DNA from: Ailurus styani
Lineage: Eukaryota; Chordata; Mammalia; Carnivora; Ailuridae
Assembly: GCA_002007465.1 (NCBI GenBank)
Contig: LNAC01000037.1
Span: 414,290 to 478,289 of the forward strand
DNA: 64,000 nt
Reading direction: 5' to 3'
Shown in pieces: positions 11,776 to 23,632 of the stretch. Within the stretch, counting starts at the first letter, position 1, and every line of letters begins with the position of its first letter. The position numbers were made by a program, and so were the translations under genes. The notes beneath the pieces were generated by a model, which had not been told where the DNA came from, ran no database searches, and saw only the letters and a program-made list of their open reading frames with translations.

Positions 11776-14700
11776 TATGTGAACTTGGTAAGATTAGCGA
11801 CCTTATAAAATGCATCAGTTTTCTGACTTTTTATTTAGATTTTTTCATAATAAATTACTCTTTATAGACAATATTGTTGGGTTCCAAATAATGAATGGAG
11901 TGAAAATATTTAGGGATTTTAGAAAATGTTATGAAATAAAATATTTGTGAATTTCTCTTTATAGATGATGTTCAGTTACAGATTTTGAGCTAGTTAAGAA
12001 AATAATTTAAAATTCTAGCAATTGTGAAAAATAACACATTACATCATAAACATCCATATGTCATCATCTTTATAGTCCTCAAATGAGGAAGCTCCATGCA
12101 GACAGCAATAATGTAAACATTGTAATCATTAGGGATTATTTTTGGACTTTGTAGAACCTTCTCAGAAGAGATGAGTTTCGGAAACAGAACAAATTCAATT
12201 TTAAACAAATTAGAGAATCAGAGTAACAGTAATTTCAAGAAAAAAATATCAAAACAAAATAAAACACCAAGAATTTATTATTATAATGCCACTTGTCTCA
12301 TTTTCTGACATACCACAAAAACTGCCTCTGAACAAATATTTACAGGATCTCCCTCCCAAATGATCTGTGTGAGCACAGTCTCATTGGAATAAGTGGGTAT
12401 CCTCCTAAAGCTTGTATTCTGTATGTCTCAGTGCTCATTTGCATGTTAGTAATCAGCCACATCTCTTTATTATCACATCTTTTATATGTGCCATTTACAC
12501 ACATACCCACACACACATCCATAAATACATAGTCATGCACATTTATTTACATATATAGGGTTAACATTAAGGATTTGAATGTGCTCAGCAGTATCCTGTT
12601 CTCTTCATTGTTTTCAGCTTAGGCCTGTATATGAAGACACTATTACCCCAGGGCCATGCTCTTGCATAAATATTCTTTCTTACCTCTTGAAGTTTTCAGA
12701 AGCAGTGCTAGGGGTCAAACTCACAAAAGTGCTGTCCCCCAATTGCAGCAAACACCACCGCCATGTGCTCTATGTTTGATGAATTAAAAGGATGCTGCCA
12801 ACTTAATTACACTGTAACCCTTCAATAAAGGAAGGGCAGAGCTGATTAACTAGTGCATAATTGGGGACTGATTGATGACTATCTCCTTCACTGCTGAAGG
12901 CTGTGTATATAATTATTTTGCCTTTGGGCCTAATTTTGCCACTGTTAGATTCCACTTTTGTTATCAGTTGTAATTTATAGATGGGGCTTGCAGCCTTAAA
13001 AGAAAGGAGATAGAAAATGAAATAGCTCTGAATCCCTAGATATGTCACCTGAAAAAGGCCAACAGGCAGCTTTGAAGATCAACATTTCCAGTCATTTAAC
13101 AGCATTAACACTTCATGTTTACCAAGAAAATAATCTTATTATTTATCATATGATAATAATCATATCAGCCTTTGTGAGCTCAAAATCATATTGCATCTCT
13201 TAGTGGTTTTGAATGTACTTTTAGTACAAGAGCAATTTGTTATAAGTCAAAAGAATTTTCATGCACTCTTTCCCCAGCTAAATATTCCCTCTTTTAAAAT
13301 ATACTAGCAAATGGAATAATCTTCTTTAAAAAAATGCAGGGTACAATTTCTTCAAAGCAAATTAAAAAAATTCAGTCATCTTTTATGATCTTTATTATTA
13401 GTATAAAATGACCACTATCCCTAAAAATCAGTAGTGGTAAAAGTACCACTGCAGAATATTTTAGTTTCAAAAAATGCAATATTTATTAACTTTTACCATA
13501 AACAATATACTACGTATAATTTTAAAAATATATACAAAGTATTAACAATCATGTCTAGAACTTCCTGATTTTACACCCTAGACTTCATGTACATTTTATG
13601 AAGCACTTTACCCATATGTTGTTATAAAACATACCAATTTTAAAAAAGCAAACCAATCATACCAGAGGGTCTGTTTTTAGATAATCCTTTGAGTTTTATG
13701 AAGAAACTACCTACCACCTTAAAATTAAGGGGAAAAACAAGATAAAAGGAAAATTTAAAAGATTTCTCTTCTCCTAGCCATACTAAAAGAATGCAAGATG
13801 ACATATCCCATTTTCCTCCCACCATGATAATAACATCTTAGAGACATATTTTGGGTAACTCATCCTTTAAAACACTGTAATCACAAAACTTCTAATTTGT
13901 AAGCCAAAATATACATATTCTTCCTCTCAGATTTCCTTTGTTGTTTTGTCCTCACTGAGAACTACCTAGCCTATGAGTCACAGGATGATTTGAAGACCCT
14001 TTCAGTCAAAGCTCAGTAGTGTGCCAGTGGGCATGGGCCAGGAGGAAAAAAATAAATAAAGATTGATATTTGCCCTCTCTTCTATCTGCACTTGACTTAT
14101 AAGTCAATGTGAGTATGCAAGAGAAATAAAAGCAAAGACCTTGATGCATCCCTGCGGAGAATATGCCCTGTTTGGATTGAAGGCATGAAAAAGGGGAAAT
14201 TAATGGTAAGCTGTTCATCTGTCACTATTGCCAGCCTTATGGTTTTGCAAAGAAGGCGAGGACTATACAACATGCCCTCCAGTGAAGGGCAAGTCTGTCT
14301 GCTGTTCTCCTATTATAAACACAGTGTTCTGAGGTTCAGAGAGATTTAAATTTAAAATTAGACCACACTTCAGATAAATAAATATTTACACCAGTTTACT
14401 TTGTTTCTTTAAAGTATTAACTTGTAGAATTTTGTCTGTTTTAGGAAAAAGACATATTTTTGTTTTCCTTTCTCCCTCTTTCTTCTTCCATTCATTATTT
14501 TTTTTTTTAAATTTAAGTCAAGCATTCTGCTTGACAATGTGGCTTGGCCATTTTACATCTGGCAATGAAATTGCCACATTGCAATGAAATGTAAATAGGC
14601 CCTGAAGATTAGGCACATGCCAAGTAGATAGGATGTCATTGGATTTCACTGCACAAAATGCACTGTAGAAAATTATTGCAAAGTTGAAATTATAAGGTTG

Positions 14701-15199
14701 GATTGTCCACACTCATTGAAATAGAAGCAGAACTAGGAAAACATTATAAAGTAAAAAAACAGGGAAAAGTATAATAAGTAAAATTTTACCTTGTGTAGAA
14801 GTTTGAAAAAAAATGTTCCTTTATTATTGAAATTATTCATGATGCCAAGGACATGATATGTTGGAATAATACTTACTGTTTTGAATGGGAAATATAATAG
14901 TATGTAAATTAGTAGTTGAAATTAAAGTTTCACATGTTCAATCATCTTTTCAAGATATAAAAATCTCTATATAATTTTAAGAAAAAAGGGAATTTTGTAC
15001 CTTAAAAAATCTTTGCTATTCAAAGTGTCTTTACTATTAGACAAATGTTTCACAGAAAATCAATCAAGAGGGACAAAAGACATTAGTATTATTTTAAAGT
15101 AGGTTTAAGTAAAATAATTAGGAAAAGTAAAATAAAAGAGTATGGAAACTTTTAATATTTTGGTGAGTGTCTGATCTGTTATTATATTCGAATCAAAGA
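11776..15199. other. Repeat-poor intergenic block
   Basis: I recognise no transposon, gene or RNA in these 3.4 kb, the longest repeat-free block in the window. Minor structure: a 9-bp inverted repeat 'caatgtggc' / 'gccacattg' at 14535-14543 and 14573-14581, next to a near-direct repeat of 'gcaatgaaat' (14562 and 14581). Absence of repeats may point to constraint, but this cannot be judged from one sequence. Confidence 0.5.
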
Positions 15200-15375
15200 A
15201 ACTTCTTAAAAATTTTATTTAAATTTCAATTAGCTAAGACACAGTGTATTATTAGTTTAAGGTGTGCAATATAGTGATTCAACACTTCCATATAACACCT
15301 GGTGCTCATCACAAGTACACTCTTAATCTCCATCACCTATTTAGCCCATTTCCCAGTCACCTCCATTTTGTCAAC
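15200..15375 (-). mobile_element. Older LINE-1, 3' end (left part of a split copy)
   Basis: Antisense L1 3' terminus: 'tttcaattagctaagacaca', 'cacctggtgctcatcacaag', ending at 'cattttgtcaacc'. The matching next segment of the L1 3'UTR ('ttctatagttaagagtgtgt') resumes at 17517. The younger L1 at 15387-17505 therefore split this copy. Confidence 0.88.
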
Positions 15376-16022
15376 CATAATGTTTGAGGTTTTTTTGTTG
15401 TTGTTTTTCTTTTATTTTATTATGTTATATTAGTCACCATACAGTACATCAGTAGTTTTTGATGTAGTGTCCCATTATTCATTGTTTGCGTATAATACCC
15501 AGTGCTCCATGCAATACGTGTCCTCCTTAATACCCATCACCAGGCTCACCCATCCCTCCACCCCCTTCCCCATGAAGCCCTCAGTTTGTTTCCCATAGTC
15601 CACAGTCTCTCATGATTCTTCTCCCCCTCTGATTCCCTCCTTCATTTTTCCCTTCGTTATCCTATTCGTTATGCTATTCCTTATGTTCCACATATAAGTG
15701 AAACCATATGACAATTGACTTTCTCAGTTTGACTTATTTCACTTAGCATAACCCCTCCAGTTCCATCCATGTCGATGCAAATGGTGTATATTCATCCTTT
15801 CTGATGGCTGAATAATATTCCATTGTATATATGGACCATGTCTTCTTTATCCATTCATCTGTTGAAGGGCATCTCAGCTCTTTCCACAGTTCGGCTATTG
15901 CGGACATTGCTGTTATGAACATTGGGATACATGTGACCCTTCTTTTCACTAAATCTGTATCTTTGGGGTAAATTCCCAATAGTGCAATCGCTAGGTCATA
16001 ATGTAACTCTATTTTTAACTTT

Positions 16023-16210
16023 AAAAATATTTTATTTATTTATATGACAGAGAGAAAGAGACAGAGGGGGAAGATAAGCAGGGAGAGTAGGAGAGGGAGA
16101 AGTAGGCTTCCCACTGAGCAGGGAACTGGATGTGGGGCTCAATCCCAGGACCCCAGTATCATGACCTGAGACAAAGGCAGATGATTAACTACTGAGCCAC
16201 CCAGGCTCCC
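16023..16210 (-). mobile_element. CAN-SINE with 14-bp TSD
   Basis: Reverse-oriented element within the young L1. Direct repeats 'ctatttttaacttt' (16009-16022) and 'ctacttttaacttt' (16211-16224) differ at one base. Head 'ccacccaggctcccc'. Confidence 0.93.
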
Positions 16211-16546
16211 CTACTTTTAACTTTTTGAGGGGCCTCCATACTCTTTTCCAAAGTGGTTGTACCTACTCCCATTTCCACCAACAGTGTAAGATGGTTCCCC
16301 TTTCTCCACATCCTCTCCAACATTGGTTGTTTCCTACCTTGTCAATTTTTGTCTTTCTAACTGGTGTAAGGTGGTATCTCATTGAGATTTTTATTTGAAT
16401 TTCCCTGATGTCTAATGATGTCGAACAATTTTTCATGTGTCTGTTAACCATTTCTATGTCTTCTTTGGAGAAGTGTCTGTTATGTTTTCTGACATTTTTT
16501 GACTGGGTTATTTGTTTTTTGGGTGTTGAGTTTGAGAAGTTCCTTT

Positions 16547-16741
16547 TTTTGAAAGATTTTATTTATTTATTTGTCACAGAGAGAGAGATATCACAAGTAG
16601 GCAGGGAGGCAGGCAGAGAGACCGGAGGAAGCAGGCTCCCTGCTGAGCAGGGAGCCCAATGTGGGGCTTGGCCCCAGGACCCTGAGATCATGACCTGAGC
16701 CAAGGGCAGAGGCTTTAACCCACTGAGGCACCCAGGCACCC
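16547..16741 (-). mobile_element. CAN-SINE with 14-bp TSD
   Basis: Reverse-oriented element within L1 ORF2: 'tcacaagtaggcagggaggc', 'ctccctgctgagcagggagc', head 'caggcaccc'. Flanks 'tgagaagttccttt' (16533-16546) and 'tgagaagttcttta' (16742-16755). It is close to the presumed young consensus. Confidence 0.93.
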
Positions 16742-17516
16742 TGAGAAGTTCTTTATAGATCTTGGATACCAGTCCTTTATCTGTAATGTCATTTGCAATT
16801 ACCTTCTCCCATTCCATGTGTTGCCTCTTTATTTTGGTGACTGTTTCACTTGCTGTGTAGAAGACTTTATTCTTGATGAAGTCCCAAAAGTTCATTTTCA
16901 CTTTTGTTTCCCTTGCCTTTGGGGACATGTCTTGACAGAAGTTGCTGTGGCTGATGTCAAAGAGGTTACTGCCTAGGTTCTCCTCTAAGACTGTGATGGA
17001 TTCCCACCTCATGTTGAGGTATTTCATCCACTTAGAGTTTATCTTTCTGAACGCTATAAAAGAATGGTCGAGTTTCATTCTTCTGTATATAGCTGCCCAC
17101 TTTTCCCAGCACTGTTTATTAAAGAGACTGTGTTTTTTCTATTGGACATTTGTTCTTGCTTTGTTGAAGATTAGTTGACCATAGAGTTGAGGGTCCATAT
17201 CTGGGCTCTCTACTCTCTTCCACTGGTCTGTGTGTCTGTTTTTGCACCAGTACCATGCTGTTTTGGTGATCATAGCTTTGTAATATAGCTTGAAATCAGG
17301 CAATGTGATGTCCCCAGCTTTGTTTTTCTTTTTCAACATTTCCTTGGTAATTCGGGGTCTTTTCTGGTTCCATGCAAATTTTAGGATTATTTGTCCCAGC
17401 ATTTTGAAAAATGTCATTGTTATTTTGATCAGGATGGTGTTGAAAGTATAGATTGCTCTGGGAAGAATAGACATTTTAACAGTGTTTATTCCTCTGATTC
17501 GTGAGCATAAAGTTTG

Positions 17517-17708
17517 TTTTCTATAGTTAAGAGTGTGTTTTCCCCCCTTGCTTATTTGTTTAATTTCTGAAGTTTCACATATGAATTCTATCATGTGATA
17601 TTTGTCTTTCTCTGACTCAATTATTTCATCTAGCATAATACTGTCTAGCTCCACCCACATTGTAGCAAATGGCAAGATTTCGTTTTTTGTGGCTGAATAA
17701 TATCCCAT

Positions 17709-17754
<46 letters not shown>

Positions 17755-18668
17755 GTTTGTATGTACCACTTTTTCTTTATCCATTGTCAGTGGATAGATA
17801 CTTGGCCTCTTCCCATAATTTGGCTATTGTAGATAATGCTGCTACAAACATCAGGGAGCATCGATCCTTTTGAATTATTATTTTTGTATTCTTCAGGTAA
17901 ATACCTGGAAGTGTCATTACTGGCTCATAGGATAGCTTTTTTTTTTTTTTAACTTTTGAGGAAACTCCATACTGTTTTCCAGAGTGGCTGCACCAGTTTA
18001 CATTCCCACTAACACTGCAAGAGGGTTCCCCTTTCTTCACATCCTAACCAACAATTGTTGTTTCTATTGTTGTGTCACACCTATTCTGACAGGTGTGAGG
18101 TCATATCTCACTGCGGTTTTGATTTGCATTTCCCTGATCAGTGATGTTGGGTGTATTTTAATGTGTTTTGGCCATCTCTATGCCTTCTTTGGAAAAATGT
18201 TTATTCATGTCTTCTGTCCATTTTTATTGGATTATTCTTTTTGGGGTTGAGTTGTATAAATTCTTTATATATTTTTTAATTCTTTATATATTTTTGATTC
18301 TAACCATTTTTCAGATAACCATTCCATAGGTTGCCCTTTAGTTTTCTTGATTGTTTCCTTCACTGTGTGGAGTATTTAATTTTTATGTATTCACAATAGT
18401 TTACTTTTGCTTTTGTTTCTCTTACCTCAGGTGTCATATCTAGAAAAATGTTGCTAGGGCCAATGTCAAAGAATTTACTGTCTGTGTTCTTTTCTAGGAT
18501 TTTTATTGTTTCAGGTCTCAGATTCAGGTCTTTAATCATTTTGAATTAATTTTTGTGTATCATATAAGAAAGTGGTCCAGTGTCATTCTTTTGCATGTCT
18601 TTGTCCAGTTTTCCAATGCTAATTATCAGAGAGAGTATCTTTTTTCCATTGGATATCTTTTCCTGCTT
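17517..18668 (-). mobile_element. Older LINE-1 (right part of a split copy)
   Basis: Continuation of the L1 whose 3' end lies at 15200-15375. The minus strand runs through the 3'UTR and ORF2 C-terminus ('[17 protein letters not shown]' at 17650-17700), a TG microsatellite at 17709-17753, '[19 protein letters not shown]', and onward to about 18668, where homology stops (5' truncation). The 189-residue frame at 17139-17708 is a chimera of the two nested L1s. Confidence 0.88.
17709..17753. repeat. (TG)n microsatellite inside L1
   Basis: About 45 bp, with one TTTG interruption, at the ORF2 'tatatatac' site directly upstream of the MEYYSA codons (antisense here). Confidence 0.92.
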
Positions 18669-21471
18669 TTTGACTAGAAATCAATTAAACCTCAATTCAG
18701 AATGGCATAAATAGTTAAAATGTATTATAAATGTTTGAAATGACATTAATAATAAAAACTTCAGGAATTTTTATTTCCCATAAATTAAAATATTATTTTC
18801 TCAAATATAAAAATATGCTTCAGTTTCTGCTGTAAAATATATTCAAATATGTAGGATTCAGTATGCTTCTTTCAAGGAAAGTACATTCTAATAGCAGAAT
18901 AAAATAAGGCAATTATGCAAATAACTAATACAATAGCAAAAGTAACATATTCCACAAGAGAAGCAAAACCAAAACTACAAAAATATCCTGGTAATTCAGG
19001 AGAAAGAAAAATTACTTCATGCTTTGGAGAATAACATGAACAAAGTCACAAATTTGATCTGAACTTTAAACACTTGAGAGGATTTAGACAAAGGAAATGG
19101 AGAAGGTGACATTTAATTGAAAGAAGAAAATGGTGGCATGGAGAATATTCAGGAAATAGCAAGCAGTCCAATTCTATCTGAAGTGGAAGAAATTGGAAGG
19201 AAAGTAGTGGGAGATATGACTGGAAAAGTGGGGTTGATTTTACACTGTATAGAGGTATGATAAGGATGTAGTGCCTTACTTGATAAGAAGGAAAAATCAC
19301 AAAAGAATTTTAGTGAAAAAGAAAGTAAACATCATTAAGCCAATTATTTAATAGAATGAATTTGGTAGCATATTATAGTCTATGTTAAAGTTTAAAAAAG
19401 CCTCAAGGCCAGTAGAAGGCAATTGTAATTATGTATATGAGAGGTCATGAGGGTCTGCATAAGGGTAGAAGCAGTGGAATGGAGAGGAGGGAGTGGATTT
19501 CAGCGCTTAGGTGAAATGGAATCCATAAGGGTTTTTATAGCTGAGTGGTGGCGGCTATCGTGTGCTTGGATGACAGAAAAAAAGAAGTGATGATGATTAT
19601 AAAAAAGTAGACAAAATAAGAAGAAAGTGGAAATAGCTTAGAAGTGAATTAAAAACACAGGACTGGAACTCATTGGATATATCAAGATTGGAGATTTAGT
19701 TTTTGCTGTTGTCAGTACCAAAACAGAATGCATCTCAACATCATTCCTTTTGACCTTTTTTTGACCTCCTGAAGTAGTAGATTGCATACAGTACCCTTTG
19801 TTTAGAGACAAATGTGAAAAACATATCAGAACTTGTTGTGTTATTTCTTAAAGGACTAGTGACAAATCAACTCCCCTGTGGTGCAGTTCAGTTTAAAAGA
19901 ATGTATACACTCTTAATTTCTCCTGGCTATTTGCTTGGGTTGAAATACTTATTTCTCTGGAAAAAAAAAGTTAAATCTTCAAGGCAAAGAATCAGTTACA
20001 TTTTTGGTATTATTTATAATTTTAAAAAGTCCTATCAACATATAATGTCCCGTGGGGGGGGAGAAATGGAAAGATAGACAGAGATGCAATTATGCAGAAG
20101 CATGAAGACAAAAGAGCCTTTTATGTCTATGGAAGATCAAAGGCAAAACACTTATTCAAAGATTTATATTTTCAACTACAGCTCTCTCGAAGTGAATGCT
20201 TTGTTTTCTTGCTGGGAAATGTGTTTGTAGATATCACAAATAAACTGAAATAATGTTCCTTAATTCGTTTCTTGTACTATTCCAAGACTTCATTTAGTGA
20301 TAACTTGGAGTAATGCTAGATAACACACAATTATCTCTTTACAAAACCCTGGAATAGGGATATCAGTGATAAGGATGGTTGACATTCCTAGACCCAAAAT
20401 TCCCAAACTCTCAAAACCTACTTTGGGGCCTCGGTTTTTACAATGGGAAAACACAGGATTACTTTTATGAAGAGTATTATTATACTTAGCATTGTTTAAT
20501 GATGTGACTATCTTTTTGGAATTAAACTTGAGATTTTGAAATATACTTAGTTCTTTTGAAATTAAGTGGCATAACCATTTGTCTGGGCCAGTTTCTCAGC
20601 TCATTATTGTGCTAATGAGGCCAAAGTCAAAATTTGAATCCCAGATGTGTCAATTAACACCTCAGTCCTGGATTCTATACTCTCACAGCCAAACTTGAGA
20701 TCTTAGCCACAAGGTGAAATAGGTCAGAGAATGTGAGAGACAAAAAAGATCAAATTCGCAGGGCCAAATGTAAGCGTGTTTTCTTCACCTAGGGATGGAT
20801 ATACATATGCTCTTTGGGAAGGGAAATACTCTAAACTATTTATAAACAATAATTCAATGATTATGAATATTCAAGAAGTTCAGAATGTGGTATCTATTAC
20901 ATGGAAGGAACTGGTGGTTAGTTTCTATAATTCAAGCCATCTTGGAATTCCTCATTACATGTCTTTTGCACATGTAAAAATCCTTTTGACATATTTCAAT
21001 CAATCATTTTGGAAAATAAAATACCAGCATATTTTAATGCATATTTGCTTAATGATGTATTTGATTAAAGAGCTAATAGCATCATCTGTGCCCCTGAAGT
21101 ACTACATTTTCCTATTTTATAAATCTTCCTATTCCTATGAGCATCGTAAATTGTTAACTGACTTTGTACTAATTTAAAAATATTGATTGAAAAACCTAGG
21201 GAAAAAAAGAAAAAAAATTAGGAAATTATGGAGTTACTTGGAGCTAATCACTAGGCATCAGCTATTCAAAACAGAATTTAGGTTTCTCCCTCTTTTTCAT
21301 GCCCTAGAGTGGTCAGGATAGAGCCTGATATAGAAAGACTAAATGATGGATGATAGGAGAAAGAAGCTTCTATTAGACCTTGTATTCTGGTCTTCTCTAT
21401 TTCACTAATGTCTAAAATGTTGGCAATTTGTATGTAGGTAACTCAATTTTCTTTAATATGTATTTTTTATT
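18669..21471. other. No feature recognised
   Basis: AT-rich DNA without identifiable repeats. A 133-codon open frame at 20776-21177 (plus) has no motif or family resemblance, and I treat it as chance. A G8 run lies at about 20053. Confidence 0.5.
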
Positions 21472-21676
21472 TTTATTTTTTTGCAAGTTTTTATTATTAT
21501 AACACATAATGTATGATTTGTTTCAGGGGTACAGGTCTGTGACTCATTGGTCCTACACAATACACAGTGCTCACCACAACACATACCCTCCCCATTGCCC
21601 ATCACCCAGCCACCCTACCCATCCCACCCCCTTCACTCCAGCAACCCTCAGTTTGTTTCCTGAGATTGAGTCTCAT
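21472..21676 (-). mobile_element. Severely truncated young LINE-1 3' end
   Basis: Poly-T then antisense L1 3'UTR of the 'ggggtacaggtctgtgactc' subfamily: 'acaatacacagtgctcacca', 'cattgcccatcacccagcc', 'cctcagtttgtttcctgag'. The copy at 39752 belongs to the same subfamily. Only about 205 bp. Flanks 'atatgtattttttattt' and 'atatgttttattt' are a possible TSD. Confidence 0.85.
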
Positions 21677-21817
21677 ATATGTTTTATTTAATAGTGTTAA
21701 AAATTCTTTAACCAGCAAAGCAGACATTATTTTAAAAGCAAAAAACTAAGGTATAAAGAACCTTAGTGATTTAGCTAAATTAATCAGGAGTAGGGAAATA
21801 TAATGTATTTATTATTC

Positions 21818-22020
21818 ACAGCATGGATTCTGAAAACACAAGGTTTCTTTTTGAATACCATGGCCGCCAAATACTGGCTGCATGATCTTAGAAAAGTTAA
21901 ATAACTTCTTTATACCATATGACCTCACATATAAATTGGTCATAATAATGGCATTTCTTTCATAGGGGTCAGGAAGTATTAAATAAAATAATATATATAA
22001 AGCATTTAATAGAATTTCAA
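21818..22020 (+). mobile_element. MIR SINE fragment
   Basis: Plus-oriented ancient MIR: 'gcatggattctgaaaacaca', 'tactggctgcatgatcttag', 'aaagttaaataacttcttta', 'tataaattggtcataataat', 'ggggtcaggaagtattaaat'. These follow the MIR order, with strong decay. Confidence 0.72.
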
Positions 22021-22065
22021 GTATATATAAAGTACTGTGTAAGTGGTTTTTATTGAGTAATTTTT

Positions 22066-22172
22066 GTGTTCATTTAGGCAGCACATATACTAAAATCAAA
22101 ACAATACAGAGAAGATTAGCATGACCCTTGAGCAAGGATGACACACAAATTCATGAAGAATTCCATATTTTT
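22066..22172 (+). pseudogene. RNU6-ps: U6 snRNA retropseudogene, 5' part of a U6-L1 chimera
   Basis: The 107 bases align end to end with spliceosomal U6 snRNA: 'ggcagcacatatactaaaat', 'acagagaagattagcatg', 'caaggatgacac', 'ttccatattttt'. By eye about 15 substitutions separate it from the functional RNA (about 86% identity), mostly C-to-T and G-to-A. The ACAGAGA box is intact but the 5' stem is altered. No Pol III TATA/PSE arrangement is evident upstream, only 'gagtaattttt'. It is a reverse-transcribed copy. An L1 3' end is joined directly after it in the same orientation, and a shared target duplication surrounds both. Confidence 0.95.
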
Positions 22173-22180
22173 TTAAAAAA

Positions 22181-22244
22181 GCATATTGTATGGATCACTG
22201 GGTGTGGTGCATAAACAATCTTGGATCACTGAAAGAATAAAAAA
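22181..22244 (+). mobile_element. L1 3' end joined to U6 (chimeric retrocopy)
   Basis: The sequence 'cactgggtgtggtgcataaa' followed by 'ggatcactgaaagaataa' matches the last ~60 bases of the L1 3'UTR as seen at 54676-54725, and ends in an A-rich tail. It starts within a few bases of the end of U6. Flanks 'gagtaattttt' (22055-22065) and 'gagtatattttt' (22246-22257) fit one target duplication around the whole U6-L1 unit. Confidence 0.88.
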
Positions 22245-22489
22245 GGAGTATATTTTTAACTTAAAATGTTAAATATATATATTTTCTCTAAGTAAATAAT
22301 TTTATGGCCTAGAAAACATAGATTTTCAAATTAATAAAGAATGTATGCTCAAAGCTATGGTGGGATGGAGTAAGAAAGCTGAAATCAAGAGGAAAAAGAA
22401 AGGTAAAGCAATAAATCCTGTTAGTAGAAATTATTTTTATATTGGTAAAATATATACAACATAAAATTTGACATAAATTTAACCATTTT

Positions 22490-22862
22490 ATCTTGCCATT
22501 TGCAATGACATGGATGGAACTAGAGGGTATTATGTTGAGCAAAATAAGTCAATTAGAGAAAGACAATTATCATATGATCTCTCTGATATGAGGAACTTGA
22601 GGGGCAGGGAAGGGGGTCGTGGGGGGTAGAGGCGGAAAAATAATGAAACAAGATGGGATCAGAAAGGATACAAACCATAAGAGACTCTTAATCTCACGAA
22701 ACAAACTGAGGGTTACTGGGGGGTGGGAGGGTAGGGACAGGGTGGATGGGTTATGGACATTAGGGAGGGTTTGTACTATATTGAGTGCTGTGAAAGGTGT
22801 AAGCCTGATGATTCACAGACCTGCACCCCTGGGGCAAATAATAAAAAAAAATTTAAAAAATT
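22490..22862 (+). mobile_element. 5'-truncated LINE-1 with perfect 14-bp TSD
   Basis: Plus-oriented L1 3' end: last ORF2 codons ('gcaatgacatggatggaact', 'aaaataagtcaattagagaa') and a G-rich 3'UTR, ending 'cacccctggggcaaataata' and an A-tail. The direct repeat 'aatttaaccatttt' flanks it at 22476-22489 and 22863-22876 without mismatch. About 373 bp survive of 6 kb. Confidence 0.95.
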
Positions 22863-22876
22863 AATTTAACCATTTT

Positions 22877-22977
22877 TTAAAATATTTTAAGTAACTCTAC
22901 ACCTAACATGGGCTTAAACTTACAATCCTGAGATCAAGAGTTGCATGCTCTATGGACTGAGCCAGCCAGGTACCCCA
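22877..22977 (-). mobile_element. Short older CAN-SINE
   Basis: Reverse-oriented copy of the short subfamily: 'aagtaactctacacctaaca', 'gagttgcatgctctatggac', head 'gccaggtacccc'. It sits immediately beside the L1 target duplication. 'ttaaccattttt' before and 'ttaaccactctt' after may be its own TSD. Confidence 0.85.
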
Positions 22978-23612
22978 AGTTTTAACCACTCTTAAGAGTA
23001 AAATATAATGGTATTAATTACATTCATAATCATCACCACTATTTACAAAACTTTTCCCTTACTCCAAACTTTGTATCCAAAATGCAATTTTCTATTTTAT
23101 CTTCCTCCAGCCACTATTAACATTTAATCAGGTCACTGTCCCTATAAATTTACCTATTATAAAAATTTTATTTAAATGGAATCATGCAATATTTTTCTTT
23201 TATGTCTGATTTTTAAAAATAATTCAAATTAGTTAATATGAAGTGTAATATGACTATAGAATCTACTGATTCATCCCTTATATACAGCTCCCAGTGCTCA
23301 TCACAAGCGCCTCAATACTCATCATCCATTTAGTCCATCCCCTCATCGACCTCCTTCCATGAACCTTCAGTTTGTTCTCTATAGAAAAGAGTCTGTTTTC
23401 TAGTTAGGTCCTCTTCCCCCCCTTTGTTCATATCTTTTTTTGTCTAAAATTCCACATATGAGTAAAATAATATGGTATTTGCCTTTCTCTGACTAACTTA
23501 TTTCCCTTACCATGATACTCCCTAGTGCTCTATCCATGTGATTTCAAAAAGCAAGATTTCATTCTTTTTATATAAATGAGAAATATTCCATTGTGCGTGC
23601 ACATGCATGCGT

Positions 23613-23632
23613 ATACACACACACACACACAC
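23613..23632. repeat. (AC)n microsatellite inside L1
   Basis: A short CA/AC run next to 'gcatgcgtat', again at the ORF2 site upstream of the MEYYSA codons. Confidence 0.85.

Larger units (their letters stand above)
15387..17505 (-). mobile_element. Young 5'-truncated LINE-1 with 11-bp TSD
   Basis: Poly-T-rich end at 15390-15418, then a well-preserved 3'UTR and the C-terminal half of ORF2 on the minus strand. Conceptual pieces: 15743-15979 ('[19 protein letters not shown]', '[17 protein letters not shown]'), 16263-16451 ('[15 protein letters not shown]') and 16755-17078 ('[19 protein letters not shown]'). It ends inside ORF2 at '[15 protein letters not shown]'. The TSD is 'cataatgtttg' (15376-15386) and 'cataaagtttg' (17506-17516), one mismatch. 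CAN-SINEs at 16023 and 16547 inserted later. Stops and frameshifts make it inactive. Confidence 0.93.
22425..23205 (-). mobile_element. Old LINE-1 3'UTR, interrupted
   Basis: The minus strand matches the 3' part of an older L1: 'aaccactcttaagagtaaaa', 'cattcataatcatcaccact', 'cctccagccactattaac', 'tttaaatggaatcatgcaat'. A truncated L1 (22490-22862) and a CAN-SINE (22877-22977) are nested in it. Confidence 0.65.

Noticed and set aside
16563..17078. 171-codon open frame on minus
   Set aside because: An L1 ORF2 fragment continuing into an inserted CAN-SINE; not a gene.
17139..17708. 189-codon open frame on minus
   Set aside because: It spans the boundary between two nested L1s. Both halves are ORF2 pieces in compatible frame by chance.
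20776..21177. 133-codon open frame on plus in unique sequence
   Set aside because: AT-rich composition, no motif, no splice context and no resemblance to any family I know. A frame this long is expected occasionally by chance in 64 kb on six frames.
22066..22172. Functional U6 snRNA gene
   Set aside because: About 15 changes from functional U6, no upstream Pol III promoter elements, and an L1 tail with TSD show that it is a retrocopy.
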